A stretch of DNA of 64,000 bases from Streptomyces meridianus. GTDB lineage: Bacteria; Actinomycetota; Actinomycetes; Streptomycetales; Streptomycetaceae. The stretch is from NCBI RefSeq assembly GCF_023703325.1, contig NZ_JAMQGM010000016.1:62001-126000 (forward strand), in the 5' to 3' direction. Below, one piece after another: positions 9,125 to 17,527 of the stretch. Position 1 is the first letter of the stretch. Each line of letters begins with the position of its first letter. A program made the position numbers and the translations under genes. The notes beneath the pieces are model-generated. The model worked only from the letters and a program-made list of their open reading frames with translations, ran no database searches and was not told the DNA's origin.

Positions 9125-9152
9125 AACGTAGGCGTGAACGGTGTCACATCAA
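9125..9152 (-). promoter_or_regulatory. Candidate leaderless promoter of the TRAP transporter operon
   Basis: On the minus strand TTGATG (9152-9147) and TACGTT (9130-9125) are spaced by 16 nt, and the ATG at 9117 follows the -10 box by 7 nt, so transcription would start at or next to the start codon. The divergent regulator gene begins at 9240, so this 120-bp gap holds both promoters and probably the response-regulator site. Confidence 0.5.
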
Positions 9153-9239
9153 GCTTTCGGCTTCGAGACTTTACAGAGCCTTAAGGTTCACAGGACGGTA
9201 ACCATCCCCGACGCGGCCGGAAACAATCACCAGGGCGAC

Positions 9240-9914
9240 ATGCGCATTCTGCTCGTAGAGGACGACGACCGTGTGGTCGACGCACTGACCCTTGCGCTGC
9301 AGCGGTCCAACCCCCAGGTGCGCCGCGCCCGGACGGCGGCCGAGGCGCTCGCCCGCTACCGGGATGCCGATCTGGTCCTGCTGGACATGGGCCTGCCGGA
9401 CAAGGACGGTGTCGCCGTCTGCCGCCAGATCCGGTCCGAGAGCGACGTGCCGATCATCGCGGTCACGGCGCGCCGCGAGGAGTCGGCGGTCGTCTCGGCA
9501 CTGCGGGCCGGAGTGGACGACTACGTGACCAAGCCCTACCGGCTCGCGGAACTCATGGCGCGCATCGATGCGGTGATGCGTCGTTCCGGGAAGAAGTCCA
9601 TCGAACCGACCACGCGGGTGGGGGACCTCAGTGTCGACCCCGGGGCGCGGCAGGCCTATGTGGCGGGCCGGTCGGTCGCCCTGGCGCGCAAGGAGTTCGA
9701 CCTGCTGAGCGTGCTGATCCAGGGCGGCGGCGACCTGGTCACGCGTGAGGCCCTGATGGAGGCGATCTGGGGCACCTCGTGGGCCGGGGCGTCCCGCACC
9801 CTCGATGTGCACGTGGCAACACTGCGGTCGAAACTGGGGCGTTCGGGTCTGATCGAAACCGTCCGGGGCGTCGGCTACCGGATCGCGGACAGCAGCGTGG
9901 ACGCCCGGGGCTGA
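9240..9914 (+). CDS. OmpR-family response regulator
   Basis: A 224-residue regulator. The receiver domain (1-120) has the acidic pocket VEDDD, phospho-acceptor Asp49 in LVLLDMGLPD, T in VTARRE and Lys in YVTKPY. The winged-helix domain follows from about 130 (LARKEFDLLSVLI, SRTLDVHVATLRSKLG, VRGVGYRI). ATG 9240 is preferred because the protein aligns from MRILLVEDD; AGGG stands 6 nt upstream. It is divergent from the TRAP operon and 2 nt from the kinase gene. It most likely controls transporter and CoA-enzyme genes in response to the transported acid. Confidence 0.92.
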   Translation: MRILLVEDDDRVVDALTLALQRSNPQVRRARTAAEALARYRDADLVLLDMGLPDKDGVAVCRQIRSESDVPIIAVTARREESAVVSALRAGVDDYVTKPYRLAELMARIDAVMRRSGKKSIEPTTRVGDLSVDPGARQAYVAGRSVALARKEFDLLSVLIQGGGDLVTREALMEAIWGTSWAGASRTLDVHVATLRSKLGRSGLIETVRGVGYRIADSSVDARG

Positions 9915-9916
9915 CC

Positions 9917-11326
9917 GTGCGCCGCCGTCTGCTGCTCGTCTCGATGTCCCTGGTCGGCGTGTTGCTGGTCGCGCTGGCCGCGCCGCTCGTCAACGCCTAC
10001 GCGGCGGACCGAACTCAGGCCCTGTTCGTGCAACGGCTCACGGATGTCACGAGGTTCGCGGTCCTTGCCGAGGACGTCATCGAGGACGGCGGCGCCGGGG
10101 CGCTGGCCGCAGATCTGGAGCGCTACGCCGACGTGTACGGCGGGACGGTCATGGTGACCGACGCGGGCCGTGACGTCGTGGCGGCCTCGGACACCGGGGC
10201 CGTCCTGGATTCCCCCGAGGTGTCGGCGGCGGTGACGGACGCGCTCTCGGGCAGCGGTTCCGTGCCGCCGGGCACCGTCTGGCCGTGGGAGGACAAGCCG
10301 TTCGTGATCGCCGCGCCGGTCGGCCGCGACGCCCAGGTCCTCGGTGCCGTGGTGATGGTCTCGCCGACCGGATCGGTGCGGGACAGCGTCGGCCGGTGGT
10401 TGCTCTTCCTCGTGGCGGCCGGCCTGGTGACACTCGTGGCAACGGCCGCCGGCCTGGTGAGTCCCCTCGTCGGCTGGGTCATCCGGCCGGTGCACGACCT
10501 CGACCGGGCCGCCCGGCGCCTGGCTCGCGGCGATCTCGCCAGCCGGGTGCCCAGTGACACCGGCCCGCCCGAACTCCGTGACCTGGCAAGGTCGTTCAAC
10601 GAGATGGCCGACAACGTGCAGACCTCCCAGCGTCAGCAGCGCGACCTGATCGCGGACGCCGCCCACCAACTCGGGAACCCGCTGACCGCCCTCCAGCTCA
10701 GGGTGGAGAATCTCGGCTCCCCGCCGTACGAAGCCGCAGCGTGCGACAAGGTGCTGGAGGAGACGGACCGTCTCAACCGGATCGTGGAGTCGCTGCTCGA
10801 CCTGAGCCAGGTGGGAGCTCGCGACGTCGTGACCACCTGCGTCGACGTCCCGGCCAGGGTGCGCAGCCGCTGCGACATGTGGGCCCCGATGTTCACGGAA
10901 CTGAACGTCGATGTTCCCGCCCGTGCCGATGCCTGCGCCGGAGAGGACATCGTGGACGTGGCCCTGGACGCCCTCCTCGACAACGCGGCGAAGTTCGCGG
11001 CGGGTTCGCCGGTCGACGTCACCGTCGACAGGGACGGCAGCGGGTACGTCCGGCTGAGCGTGCGCGACCACGGACCGGGCCTCGACCCCGACGACGTCGG
11101 GAAGGTCGGCGCACGCTTCTTCCGTGGGCGACGACACCAGAACATTGCGGGCACGGGTCTCGGCCTGGCCATCGTCAGGGCCCGGGTCGTGGAGATCGGC
11201 GGGGAGTTCACCGTCGTGCCGGCGAGCGGCGGCGGCGTGCGCGTCGAGGTCCGTCTGCCACCGTTCAGCCCCGGTTCTCGCGGAACCAGCGCACCGCTCC
11301 CGGATGCAGATCCAGTGGGGACGTGA
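9917..11326 (+). CDS. Sensor histidine kinase of the TRAP-linked two-component system
   Basis: A 469-residue kinase. A helix at 5-28, an extracellular loop of about 130 residues, a second helix near 160-185, HAMP (VIRPVHDLDRAARRLARGDL), a DHp helix with His250 in ADAAHQLGNPLTAL, and an ATPase domain with DNAAKFA (N box), RDHGPGLDPDD (G1) and GTGLGLAIV (G2). The H box reads HQLGNP in place of the common HELRTP, which may alter phosphatase activity. GTG 9917 lies 2 nt after the regulator stop. Its 3' end overlaps the converging second TAXI gene by 62 bp. The small extracellular domain could contact that TAXI protein. Confidence 0.9.
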   Translation: MRRRLLLVSMSLVGVLLVALAAPLVNAYAADRTQALFVQRLTDVTRFAVLAEDVIEDGGAGALAADLERYADVYGGTVMVTDAGRDVVAASDTGAVLDSPEVSAAVTDALSGSGSVPPGTVWPWEDKPFVIAAPVGRDAQVLGAVVMVSPTGSVRDSVGRWLLFLVAAGLVTLVATAAGLVSPLVGWVIRPVHDLDRAARRLARGDLASRVPSDTGPPELRDLARSFNEMADNVQTSQRQQRDLIADAAHQLGNPLTALQLRVENLGSPPYEAAACDKVLEETDRLNRIVESLLDLSQVGARDVVTTCVDVPARVRSRCDMWAPMFTELNVDVPARADACAGEDIVDVALDALLDNAAKFAAGSPVDVTVDRDGSGYVRLSVRDHGPGLDPDDVGKVGARFFRGRRHQNIAGTGLGLAIVRARVVEIGGEFTVVPASGGGVRVEVRLPPFSPGSRGTSAPLPDADPVGT

Positions 11327-12284
11327 AGACCGCGGCGCCGATGCTCGGCTGGCGGACGCCGGGCGCCAGCCGGCGGATCTCGGCCCGCGCCTCGAAGACA
11401 AGACGGGTCACTGCGTACGCCAGCCGGTCCGGCATCCCTCTCCCCGCGACCAGGTAATTCCTGACGCTCACCGTGTCCACGGCCGAGGCAAGACCGTACG
11501 TGGACGCGGGGATCGGCGCGGCGACGTACTCCGAGCCGTAGGCATCGATCAGTGCGCCCGTCACCTCGCGCAGCCCGATCAGGCGGATCGGCACCTGCCG
11601 GCTCAGCGCCAGTACCGCCTGGCCCGGGAAGCCGCTGACGAAGAAGAACGCCGCCAGCCGGCCCTCGCGCAGCGCCTCGGTGCAGGACTCGAGGGACCCC
11701 GAGGAGACGTCGATGTCCGCCGTGGCCAGGCCGCTGTGCCGCAGGACCCGCTCGGACACCACCCTCGTACCGGACCCGCGGGCGCCCACGCCCACCCGGC
11801 GGCCCCGCAGGTCGGCGACGGACCGGACCGGCGAGTCGGCGCGCACCACGAGATGGACGAAGCTGTCGTACAGCCGGGCCAGCGCGACCAGGTCGAGCGG
11901 CCGGCCGAAGGCGCCGCTTCCGCTCACCGCGTCCGTGGCGGTGTCGCCCAGCGAGAAGCCCAGGTCGCAGCGCCCCCCGCTCACCAGGCGCACGTTCTCC
12001 ACCGACGCATCCGTCGTGCGGGCCGTCGCCGTGACCCCGCGCAGCCGGTGCTCGATGACGGTGCTCAGGGCCGCGCCGTAACGTGCGAACACACCCCCGT
12101 GGTTTCCGGTCGCGATCGTCAGCGAGGTCCGGGGGAACGCGCCGGTGTCCCTCGCCGAACAGCCCGCCGCACCGGCGAGGGGCAGGACGAGCCCCGCCAG
12201 CAGGGAGCGGCGGGGGAGCCCGGGGGCCGTCCCCGGGGCTCCGCCGTCCGGGCGCCGGGCGATGCGGTTCGGTTGCGGTGGCAC
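11265..12284 (-). CDS. Second TAXI family binding protein without its own permease (possible sensor partner)
   Basis: A 339-residue protein starting at GTG 12284. It has an arginine pair before a hydrophobic stretch (LPRRSLLAGLVLPLAGAAGCSA), so it may be a Tat-exported lipoprotein with Cys near residue 42. TAXI motifs are clear: LTIATGNHGGVFARYG, ASVENVRLVSGGRCDLGFSLGDTATDAV and GRRVGVGARGSGTRVVSERVL. It is more divergent than the first TAXI protein. Its gene converges on and overlaps the kinase gene, and no permease is adjacent. Either it shares the neighbouring permease, or it presents ligand to the kinase, as binding proteins do in some TRAP- and tripartite-linked sensor systems. Confidence 0.85.
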   Translation of the reverse strand: MPPQPNRIARRPDGGAPGTAPGLPRRSLLAGLVLPLAGAAGCSARDTGAFPRTSLTIATGNHGGVFARYGAALSTVIEHRLRGVTATARTTDASVENVRLVSGGRCDLGFSLGDTATDAVSGSGAFGRPLDLVALARLYDSFVHLVVRADSPVRSVADLRGRRVGVGARGSGTRVVSERVLRHSGLATADIDVSSGSLESCTEALREGRLAAFFFVSGFPGQAVLALSRQVPIRLIGLREVTGALIDAYGSEYVAAPIPASTYGLASAVDTVSVRNYLVAGRGMPDRLAYAVTRLVFEARAEIRRLAPGVRQPSIGAAVFTSPLDLHPGAVRWFRENRG

Positions 12285-12384
12285 GTGGCGGATGCTATCC
12301 CCGGCCGCTCGTGGCCCGGCCGGCCCGGGCGTGCCGTGACGGCACGGCTTACGGTGGAGAAACGCACGTCACGGGAGCCGCCCC

Positions 12385-12921
12385 ATGGAACCCTCCGCCG
12401 TGGTGGTCATCGACATGATCAATCTCTATGACCACGAAGACGCCGACGCGCTCGTCGAATCGGCTCGGGCGGCTCTCCCGGCGGTGCGCCGTCTCATCTC
12501 CCGGGCGCGGGCGAGGGGCGTCCCGGTGATCTACGCCAACGACAACTTCGGGCGATGGCGCTCGCACCACGACGAACTCCTCGACGCTGCACTCGCGGGC
12601 CCCCACGCCGACCTGGTCGACCCGATCCGACCGGACGACGCTTCGTTCTTCGTGGTCAAGGCACGGCACTCGATCTTCTTCGAGACCCCCATGGAGTACC
12701 TGCTGGGCCAGGAGGGCATCCGCCGCGTCGTGCTGTGCGGACAGGTGACGGAACAGTGCATCCTCTACTCGGCCCTGGACGCCCACATCCGCCATCTGAA
12801 GGTGGCCGTGGCCGAGGACGCCGTCGCACACATCCACCCCGACCTGGCCCGCGCCGCGCTCCGCATGATGGAACGCAACATGGGCGCGGAGATCTGTCCA
12901 GCGGACCGGATCGCACTCTGA
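12385..12921 (+). CDS. Isochorismatase-like cysteine hydrolase
   Basis: A 178-residue member of the isochorismatase/nicotinamidase superfamily. The catalytic triad can be seen as Asp10 in VVVIDMIN, Lys in FFVVKARHS and Cys in CGQVTEQCILYSA. The family hydrolyses amides, imides and vinyl ethers in the cytoplasm; the substrate here is unknown. It is divergent from the second TAXI gene and 39 nt upstream of the methyltransferase gene, with which it may form an operon together with the CDGSH gene. Confidence 0.85.
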   Translation: MEPSAVVVIDMINLYDHEDADALVESARAALPAVRRLISRARARGVPVIYANDNFGRWRSHHDELLDAALAGPHADLVDPIRPDDASFFVVKARHSIFFETPMEYLLGQEGIRRVVLCGQVTEQCILYSALDAHIRHLKVAVAEDAVAHIHPDLARAALRMMERNMGAEICPADRIAL

Positions 12922-12960
12922 GCCTGTTTGCCCGGGCCCCGGCTGAGGTACTCGGCGCCG

Positions 12961-13644
12961 GTGAAACTCATACGGCCCCCGGGCGTCTACGCACCGCAGG
13001 GCGACTCCCGACTCCTGCTGGACGTCCTGCTCGCCGCCGCAATCCCCGCGGGCGCCCGCATGCTGGACGTGTGCACCGGCACGGGCGTCCTCGCCATCGC
13101 CGGTGCCCGCCTGGGCGCGGGCGAGGTGCACGCGGTGGACATCAGCCTCCGGGCCGCGTTCGCCGCAGGCGTGAACGCCCGTATGCGCGGGTTGCCGATC
13201 ACGGTCCGCCGGGGTGACTACCTGACCTGCGCGGCGGGGCGCCGCTTCGACGTCGTCACGGCCAATCCGCCCTACGTGCCCTGCCCCGAGACAGGGCGGC
13301 GCCGCAGGCGCAGTGCCCGGGCGTGGGATGCCGGGGAGGACGGACGCGTGCATCTCGACCGCTTGTGCGCGGCGGCGCCGGGACTCCTCGCTCCCGACGG
13401 TGTACTGCTGATGGTGCATTCGGCTCTGTGCGGGCCGGATCTGACACTCGAGCGCATGCGCCGTTCCGGACTGAAGGCGACCGTCGTGGCACGCCGACGC
13501 CAGGCGTTCGGGCCGGTCCTGCACAGCCGTGCCGCCTGGCTGGAGGACCGGGGCCTGATCGCACCGGGGCAACGGGAAGAGGAACTGGTGATCATCCGTG
13601 CCGACCACGCCGTCGCATCCGTCCGGGACACCGCGACCGCCTGA
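12961..13644 (+). CDS. HemK/PrmC-like class I SAM methyltransferase (NPPY type)
   Basis: A 227-residue methyltransferase. The SAM site is MLDVCTGTGVLAIAGARLGAGEVHAVDIS and the catalytic motif NPPYVPCP marks the N5-glutamine/N6-adenine group. PrmC itself is longer, with an N-terminal helical domain absent here, so this is more like the compact Mtq2-like branch and its target is unknown. Start GTG 12961 matches where similarity begins (KLIRPPGVYAPQGDSRLL); a TTG at 12928 is less likely. The CDGSH gene starts inside its 3' end, suggesting coupled translation. Confidence 0.8.
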   Translation: MKLIRPPGVYAPQGDSRLLLDVLLAAAIPAGARMLDVCTGTGVLAIAGARLGAGEVHAVDISLRAAFAAGVNARMRGLPITVRRGDYLTCAAGRRFDVVTANPPYVPCPETGRRRRRSARAWDAGEDGRVHLDRLCAAAPGLLAPDGVLLMVHSALCGPDLTLERMRRSGLKATVVARRRQAFGPVLHSRAAWLEDRGLIAPGQREEELVIIRADHAVASVRDTATA

Positions 13645-13948
13645 CGAGCCGTGCCGTACGGGGCCCGGCCACTGCCGGCGTGTCCTGATCGATCCAGGGG
13701 GGCCGATTCTGATCGAGGGGCCCGTGGAAGTGGCCCTTCCGGACGGGACGAAGGCCGTGTCCGAGCGTTTCATGGTGGCGATCTGTACATGCCGGCGCAG
13801 CCGCAACCACCCCTGGTGCGACACCAGCCATCGGCGGCGGAGCACCGGCCCCGGGCCCGGGAGCCGTGCCGATCCGGACGCCGCCGACGGCACCGGGACG
13901 GACCGCAACGCGGGGCCGTCCGCGGGCTCCTCACCGTCCGTGGAGTGA
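13598..13948 (+). CDS. CDGSH-type iron-sulfur protein (mitoNEET-like)
   Basis: A 116-residue protein with one CDGSH motif near residues 63-78: CTCRRSRNHPWCDTSH, giving the three Cys and one His that hold a labile 2Fe-2S cluster. Such proteins act in electron or cluster transfer. GTG 13598 lies within the preceding methyltransferase gene (47-bp overlap), and the C-terminal tail is a low-complexity Ser/Gly/Pro stretch. Its 3' end overlaps the converging di-iron protein gene by 18 bp. The neighbourhood suggests it passes electrons to that di-iron protein. Confidence 0.82.
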   Translation: MPTTPSHPSGTPRPPDEPCRTGPGHCRRVLIDPGGPILIEGPVEVALPDGTKAVSERFMVAICTCRRSRNHPWCDTSHRRRSTGPGPGSRADPDAADGTGTDRNAGPSAGSSPSVE

Positions 13949-14950
13949 GCCGCGGCCTTCCCTCCACGCCCCCAACAGATGTTCCGCCAGGTGCTGCTCG
14001 AGCAGTTCCGTCGCGTGGATACCGAACACCACATCGGCCGCCAGCTCCGGTTCCCGCGCCAGGAGATCGCCGACCACCTCGTGGCGCATCACCTGTTCGT
14101 GCACCGCGTCGGCTTCGATGTGCTCCGCGTAGAACCGCACACAGGCGGGGTCCGCGCCCAGCCGCTCCAGGGCCGCCACCATGCGGCGGGCACTCGGCGC
14201 CGTGGTGATCTCCGCGGCCGTGAAGTGCCCGACGAGCGCACCCCGCAGGCTCCGGTGCAGCCCGAACAGCGACATCATGTTGACGATGGCCAGTGCCGGG
14301 GCGGGCACTGCGCCGAGATGTCCGAGATACCCCGGGTCGAGGCCGGCGCCGGCCAGCAGATCCGCGAACAGGCGGGAGTGCATACGTTCGCCGCGTCCCG
14401 CGCCGAACTCGTCGAACTCCACCGCGACCAGCGCTGCCTTGGCTCCGCCCTGCAGGCGCGGGATCACCCATGCGTGGGGGTCGGCCTCCTTGAGGTGGTA
14501 GACCGACCGGTGAACGAAGAACTCCCGCATGTGCCACCACTCGCCATGATCGCGCAGGAAGTGCGAGACCCCGGTGCCCTCCACCGGCTCCCGCAGCAGG
14601 CCGTCCAGGATGGCCCCGACGTCGTCACCGCCCGGGGCCCGGCGGCGCAGGGCGTCGAGGAAGACCGCCTCGCAGCCGGCGCGGAACGCGAGCAGCTGAG
14701 GAGACCACTCCCAGGCGTCGTCGACGTCCCGGAACCCCCGGTAGTGCAACTCGTAGCACATCTGCAGTGCCAGTTGGAGATCGTCACCGAACGGGTCGCG
14801 GCCCGAAGTCCCGGGCCAGGTCGGGGGACACTCCGGGTCCGGTGGTGACCGCAACGCCTCGGCCACCGCCGTGGACAACCGCCCGCGCGGCTCCGGGAGC
14901 GGGGCCGTGGCGGCAGCGTGCAGAGATTCGGCTCCTGCCGGAAGCGTCAC
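13931..14950 (-). CDS. Iron-containing redox enzyme family protein (heme-oxygenase-like di-iron fold)
   Basis: A 339-residue protein with putative iron ligands in the order expected for this family: EWWHMREFFVHRSVYHLKEAD (Glu and His), VEFDEFGAGRGERMHSRLF (Glu/Asp and His) and a C-terminal HIEADAVHEQV (His-Asp-His). Members of this fold include di-iron oxidases that act in natural-product pathways, for example UndA and SznF. GTG 14950 overlaps the ligase stop by 4 bp, so it is translated coupled to the GCS2 ligase. The N-terminal 60 residues are poorly conserved. Oxidation of a product of the adjacent ligase is an inference. Confidence 0.82.
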   Translation of the reverse strand: MTLPAGAESLHAAATAPLPEPRGRLSTAVAEALRSPPDPECPPTWPGTSGRDPFGDDLQLALQMCYELHYRGFRDVDDAWEWSPQLLAFRAGCEAVFLDALRRRAPGGDDVGAILDGLLREPVEGTGVSHFLRDHGEWWHMREFFVHRSVYHLKEADPHAWVIPRLQGGAKAALVAVEFDEFGAGRGERMHSRLFADLLAGAGLDPGYLGHLGAVPAPALAIVNMMSLFGLHRSLRGALVGHFTAAEITTAPSARRMVAALERLGADPACVRFYAEHIEADAVHEQVMRHEVVGDLLAREPELAADVVFGIHATELLEQHLAEHLLGAWREGRGSLHGR

Positions 14951-16098
14951 AGGGAGGCCACCGCCCTCGACGGGCGCCCGGGCAGCGGCACCGCGACACA
15001 GCGAGCGGCTGCCTGCGGTCCGCCGGCTGCGACGGCGGCGCGCTGCCGTTCCGCGCCGGTTCCGCGGGTGAGAAGTCCGCTCACGATCTCGCGTACCGTC
15101 GCCCCGTCCCCGGTTTCCTCGAGAGCGGGCCGGACCAGGTCGAGCAGTTCTCCGGCCAGCAGGGAGCCCGGGACCTGTCGGCCGGTGCGCGGGTGAACCG
15201 CCGGGCCGGAGAGCCCGTACCGGGCGGCTGACCACAGGCCTGCGGCGGCCACCCGCTCCGGGACTGTGGGCGCTTCGCGGCCGGCGGCCAGGGCGGTGAG
15301 CGCGGTGCGGACCAGGGCTCTGGACAGCACGGCCTGGAGCAGTGCTTCCTCGACGCTCGCCGCCGCGTCGGCGACCCGCAGTTCCACGGTGGGAAAGCGC
15401 GGTGACGGCCGGGCGAGCCAGAAGCTCATCCGCGGGTCCACCAGTACGCCTGCCTCGACGCGGGCTTCCACGTCCTCCTGGTAGTCGGCGAAGGAGCCGA
15501 ACACCGGCGGTACGCCGGAGCCGGGGAAGCGCGACTGCTCGACCGTCCGCCAGCTCGCGTAACCACTGTCCCGTCCGCCGTGGAAGGGCGAGTTGACCGA
15601 CAACGCGAGCAGCGTCGGCAGCCAGGGACGCAGGTGGTTGACGACGGCCACTGCCGTGTCGGGATCCGGCACACCGACGTGTACATGGCAGCCGCTCACC
15701 TGGTAGTCGGCCGCGATCCCGGCGTAGAGCCGGTGGATCCGCCGGAAGCGCGCCCCCTCGGACGCCGCCACACGGCCGGGCAGCGGAGGGGTGCCCGTGG
15801 AGAGCAGGAGGGCGCCCGCGTCTCCCGCCGCGGTGGCCAGCACTCGACGGGCGGTCGTGAGCTGCAGATGCAGCTGAGCCTCCGTCGTGCACACCGCGCT
15901 GGCCGTCTCCACCTGGCTCGTCACCAGTTCGTGCTTGAGCCCGGGCAATCCGGCGCCGGCGGTGTCGGGACCGGCCCGCGCGGCGCGGTCCAGAACCTCT
16001 GCCGCCAGGGGTACGGGACGGCAGCTGGCGGCGTCCACGAGGAGGAACTCCTCCTCCACGCCGAAGGTGATGCCCAGGTCGGGGCTGTCGGTGTCCAT
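14947..16098 (-). CDS. Carboxylate-amine ligase, YbdK/GCS2 family
   Basis: A 383-residue ATP-dependent ligase of the glutamate-cysteine ligase 2 family. It begins with FGVEEEFLLVD, followed by LKHELVTSQVE and SGCHVHVGVPD, the metal/ATP and substrate motifs. Family members make gamma-glutamyl or other amide bonds; streptomycetes use mycothiol rather than glutathione, so its substrate need not be glutamate plus cysteine. ATG 16098. It sits 90 bp downstream of the alcohol dehydrogenase gene and is coupled to the di-iron protein gene. Confidence 0.88.
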   Translation of the reverse strand: MDTDSPDLGITFGVEEEFLLVDAASCRPVPLAAEVLDRAARAGPDTAGAGLPGLKHELVTSQVETASAVCTTEAQLHLQLTTARRVLATAAGDAGALLLSTGTPPLPGRVAASEGARFRRIHRLYAGIAADYQVSGCHVHVGVPDPDTAVAVVNHLRPWLPTLLALSVNSPFHGGRDSGYASWRTVEQSRFPGSGVPPVFGSFADYQEDVEARVEAGVLVDPRMSFWLARPSPRFPTVELRVADAAASVEEALLQAVLSRALVRTALTALAAGREAPTVPERVAAAGLWSAARYGLSGPAVHPRTGRQVPGSLLAGELLDLVRPALEETGDGATVREIVSGLLTRGTGAERQRAAVAAGGPQAAARCVAVPLPGRPSRAVASL

Positions 16099-16188
16099 CT
16101 AGCGCTCCTGGGGGGAGGGGCGGAGCCGGAGACGTCCGCGGGGAGGGCGTGCCTCCGGGTGAGGGCCCGCACCCGTCGTGTCGGGACG

Positions 16189-17373
16189 TCACGGGGTGAG
16201 CAGAGTCTTGACCATGCCGTCCTTCTTCGCCTGGAACGTCGCGTACGCCTTTGGGCCGTCCTCGAGCGGCAGTTTGTGTGTCGCGAAGGTCTCGACCCCG
16301 AGCGGGTCAGCGTCGTCCAGCAGCGGCAGGATGTCGTCCACCCAGTGCTTGACGTTGGCCTGACCCATGCGCATCCGGACCTGCTTGTCGAACAGTGTCA
16401 GCATCGGAACGGGGTCCACCGAGCCGCCGTAGACCCCGATGACGGAGATCGTCCCGCCCCGGCGCACGGCGTCGACGGCGGTGTTGAAGGCCGCCATGCG
16501 GTCCACGCCCGCCTTCGTCATCATCTTCTGGGCCATCGCGTCGGGGAGCAGGCCCGCGAAGTTCTGCGCGGTTCTGGCGCCGGGGGAGCCGTGGGCCTCC
16601 ATGCCGACGGCCTCGATGACGGAGTCGGTGCCGCGGCCGTCGGTGAGCCGGCGGATCTCCTCCCCGGTGTCCTTGCCGTGCTCGCGGAGATCGAGCGTGT
16701 GCACGCCGCGCTCCCGGGCCCGTGCGAGCCGTTCGGGCACGAGGTCGATGCCGATCACCTGCCCGGCACCCCGGTGCAGGGCGATGCGGCACGCCATGTC
16801 GCCGATGGGCCCGAGCCCGATCACCGTCACGCTGCCACCCGGAGGGATGTGCGCGTACTCCACAGACTGCCAGGCCGTCGGCAGAACGTCCGAGAGGTAG
16901 ACGAAGCGCTCGTCCGGCGGACCGTGCGGCACCTTGATGGGCAGCGTGTCGCCGAACGGCACCCGCAGGTACTCCGCCTGGCCCCCCGGGACCTGGCCGT
17001 AGAGCTTGGAGAACCCGAACAGGGAGGCCCCCATGCCCCGGTCCCGCACCTGCGTGGTCTCGCACTGGGACTGGAGGCCCCGGCTGCACATCCAGCAGGT
17101 GCCGCAGGAGATGTTGAACGGCACGACCACGCGGTCCCCGGGCGCGAGCGCGGTGACTTCGTGGCCCACTTCCTCGACGATGCCCATCGGTTCGTGGCCG
17201 AGGATGTCACCGGGGTCGAGAAACGGGCCGAGCACTTCGTAGAGATGCAGGTCCGAGCCGCAGATGCCGGTGGACGTGATCCGCACGATGACGTCCGTCG
17301 GATCGACGATCTTCGGATCGGGAACGGTGTCGATGCGGACATCGCGCTTTCCGTGCCAGGTCAGGGCCCTCAT
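16189..17373 (-). CDS. Zinc-dependent alcohol dehydrogenase, formaldehyde-dehydrogenase-like MDR
   Basis: A 394-residue medium-chain dehydrogenase. Catalytic zinc residues are in ICGSDLHLYE and GHEPMGIVEEVG; a structural zinc site is CGTCWMCSRGLQSQC. The NAD site is VIGLGPIGDMACRIALHRGA. The length and the Cys layout resemble the glutathione-independent formaldehyde dehydrogenase branch. The ATG at 17373 begins MRALTWHGKRDVR, a common start for this group. It leads a minus-strand operon with the GCS2 ligase and di-iron protein genes and diverges from the SDR gene. Confidence 0.88.
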   Translation of the reverse strand: MRALTWHGKRDVRIDTVPDPKIVDPTDVIVRITSTGICGSDLHLYEVLGPFLDPGDILGHEPMGIVEEVGHEVTALAPGDRVVVPFNISCGTCWMCSRGLQSQCETTQVRDRGMGASLFGFSKLYGQVPGGQAEYLRVPFGDTLPIKVPHGPPDERFVYLSDVLPTAWQSVEYAHIPPGGSVTVIGLGPIGDMACRIALHRGAGQVIGIDLVPERLARARERGVHTLDLREHGKDTGEEIRRLTDGRGTDSVIEAVGMEAHGSPGARTAQNFAGLLPDAMAQKMMTKAGVDRMAAFNTAVDAVRRGGTISVIGVYGGSVDPVPMLTLFDKQVRMRMGQANVKHWVDDILPLLDDADPLGVETFATHKLPLEDGPKAYATFQAKKDGMVKTLLTP

Positions 17374-17527
17374 GGCGCCTCCTCCGCGAACCCCCGGGTC
17401 GTGACGCCTTCGGGGTTCCCGCGGGCGGCAACGGGAAACAGTGGCATCGGTGGGGTCCTGCCGACGTGCGTGAGGGCTGTCGGCGAGGGAGTGTGTGAGG
17501 GTTCCGCCGTCTCCGGAAAGAGGCCCC

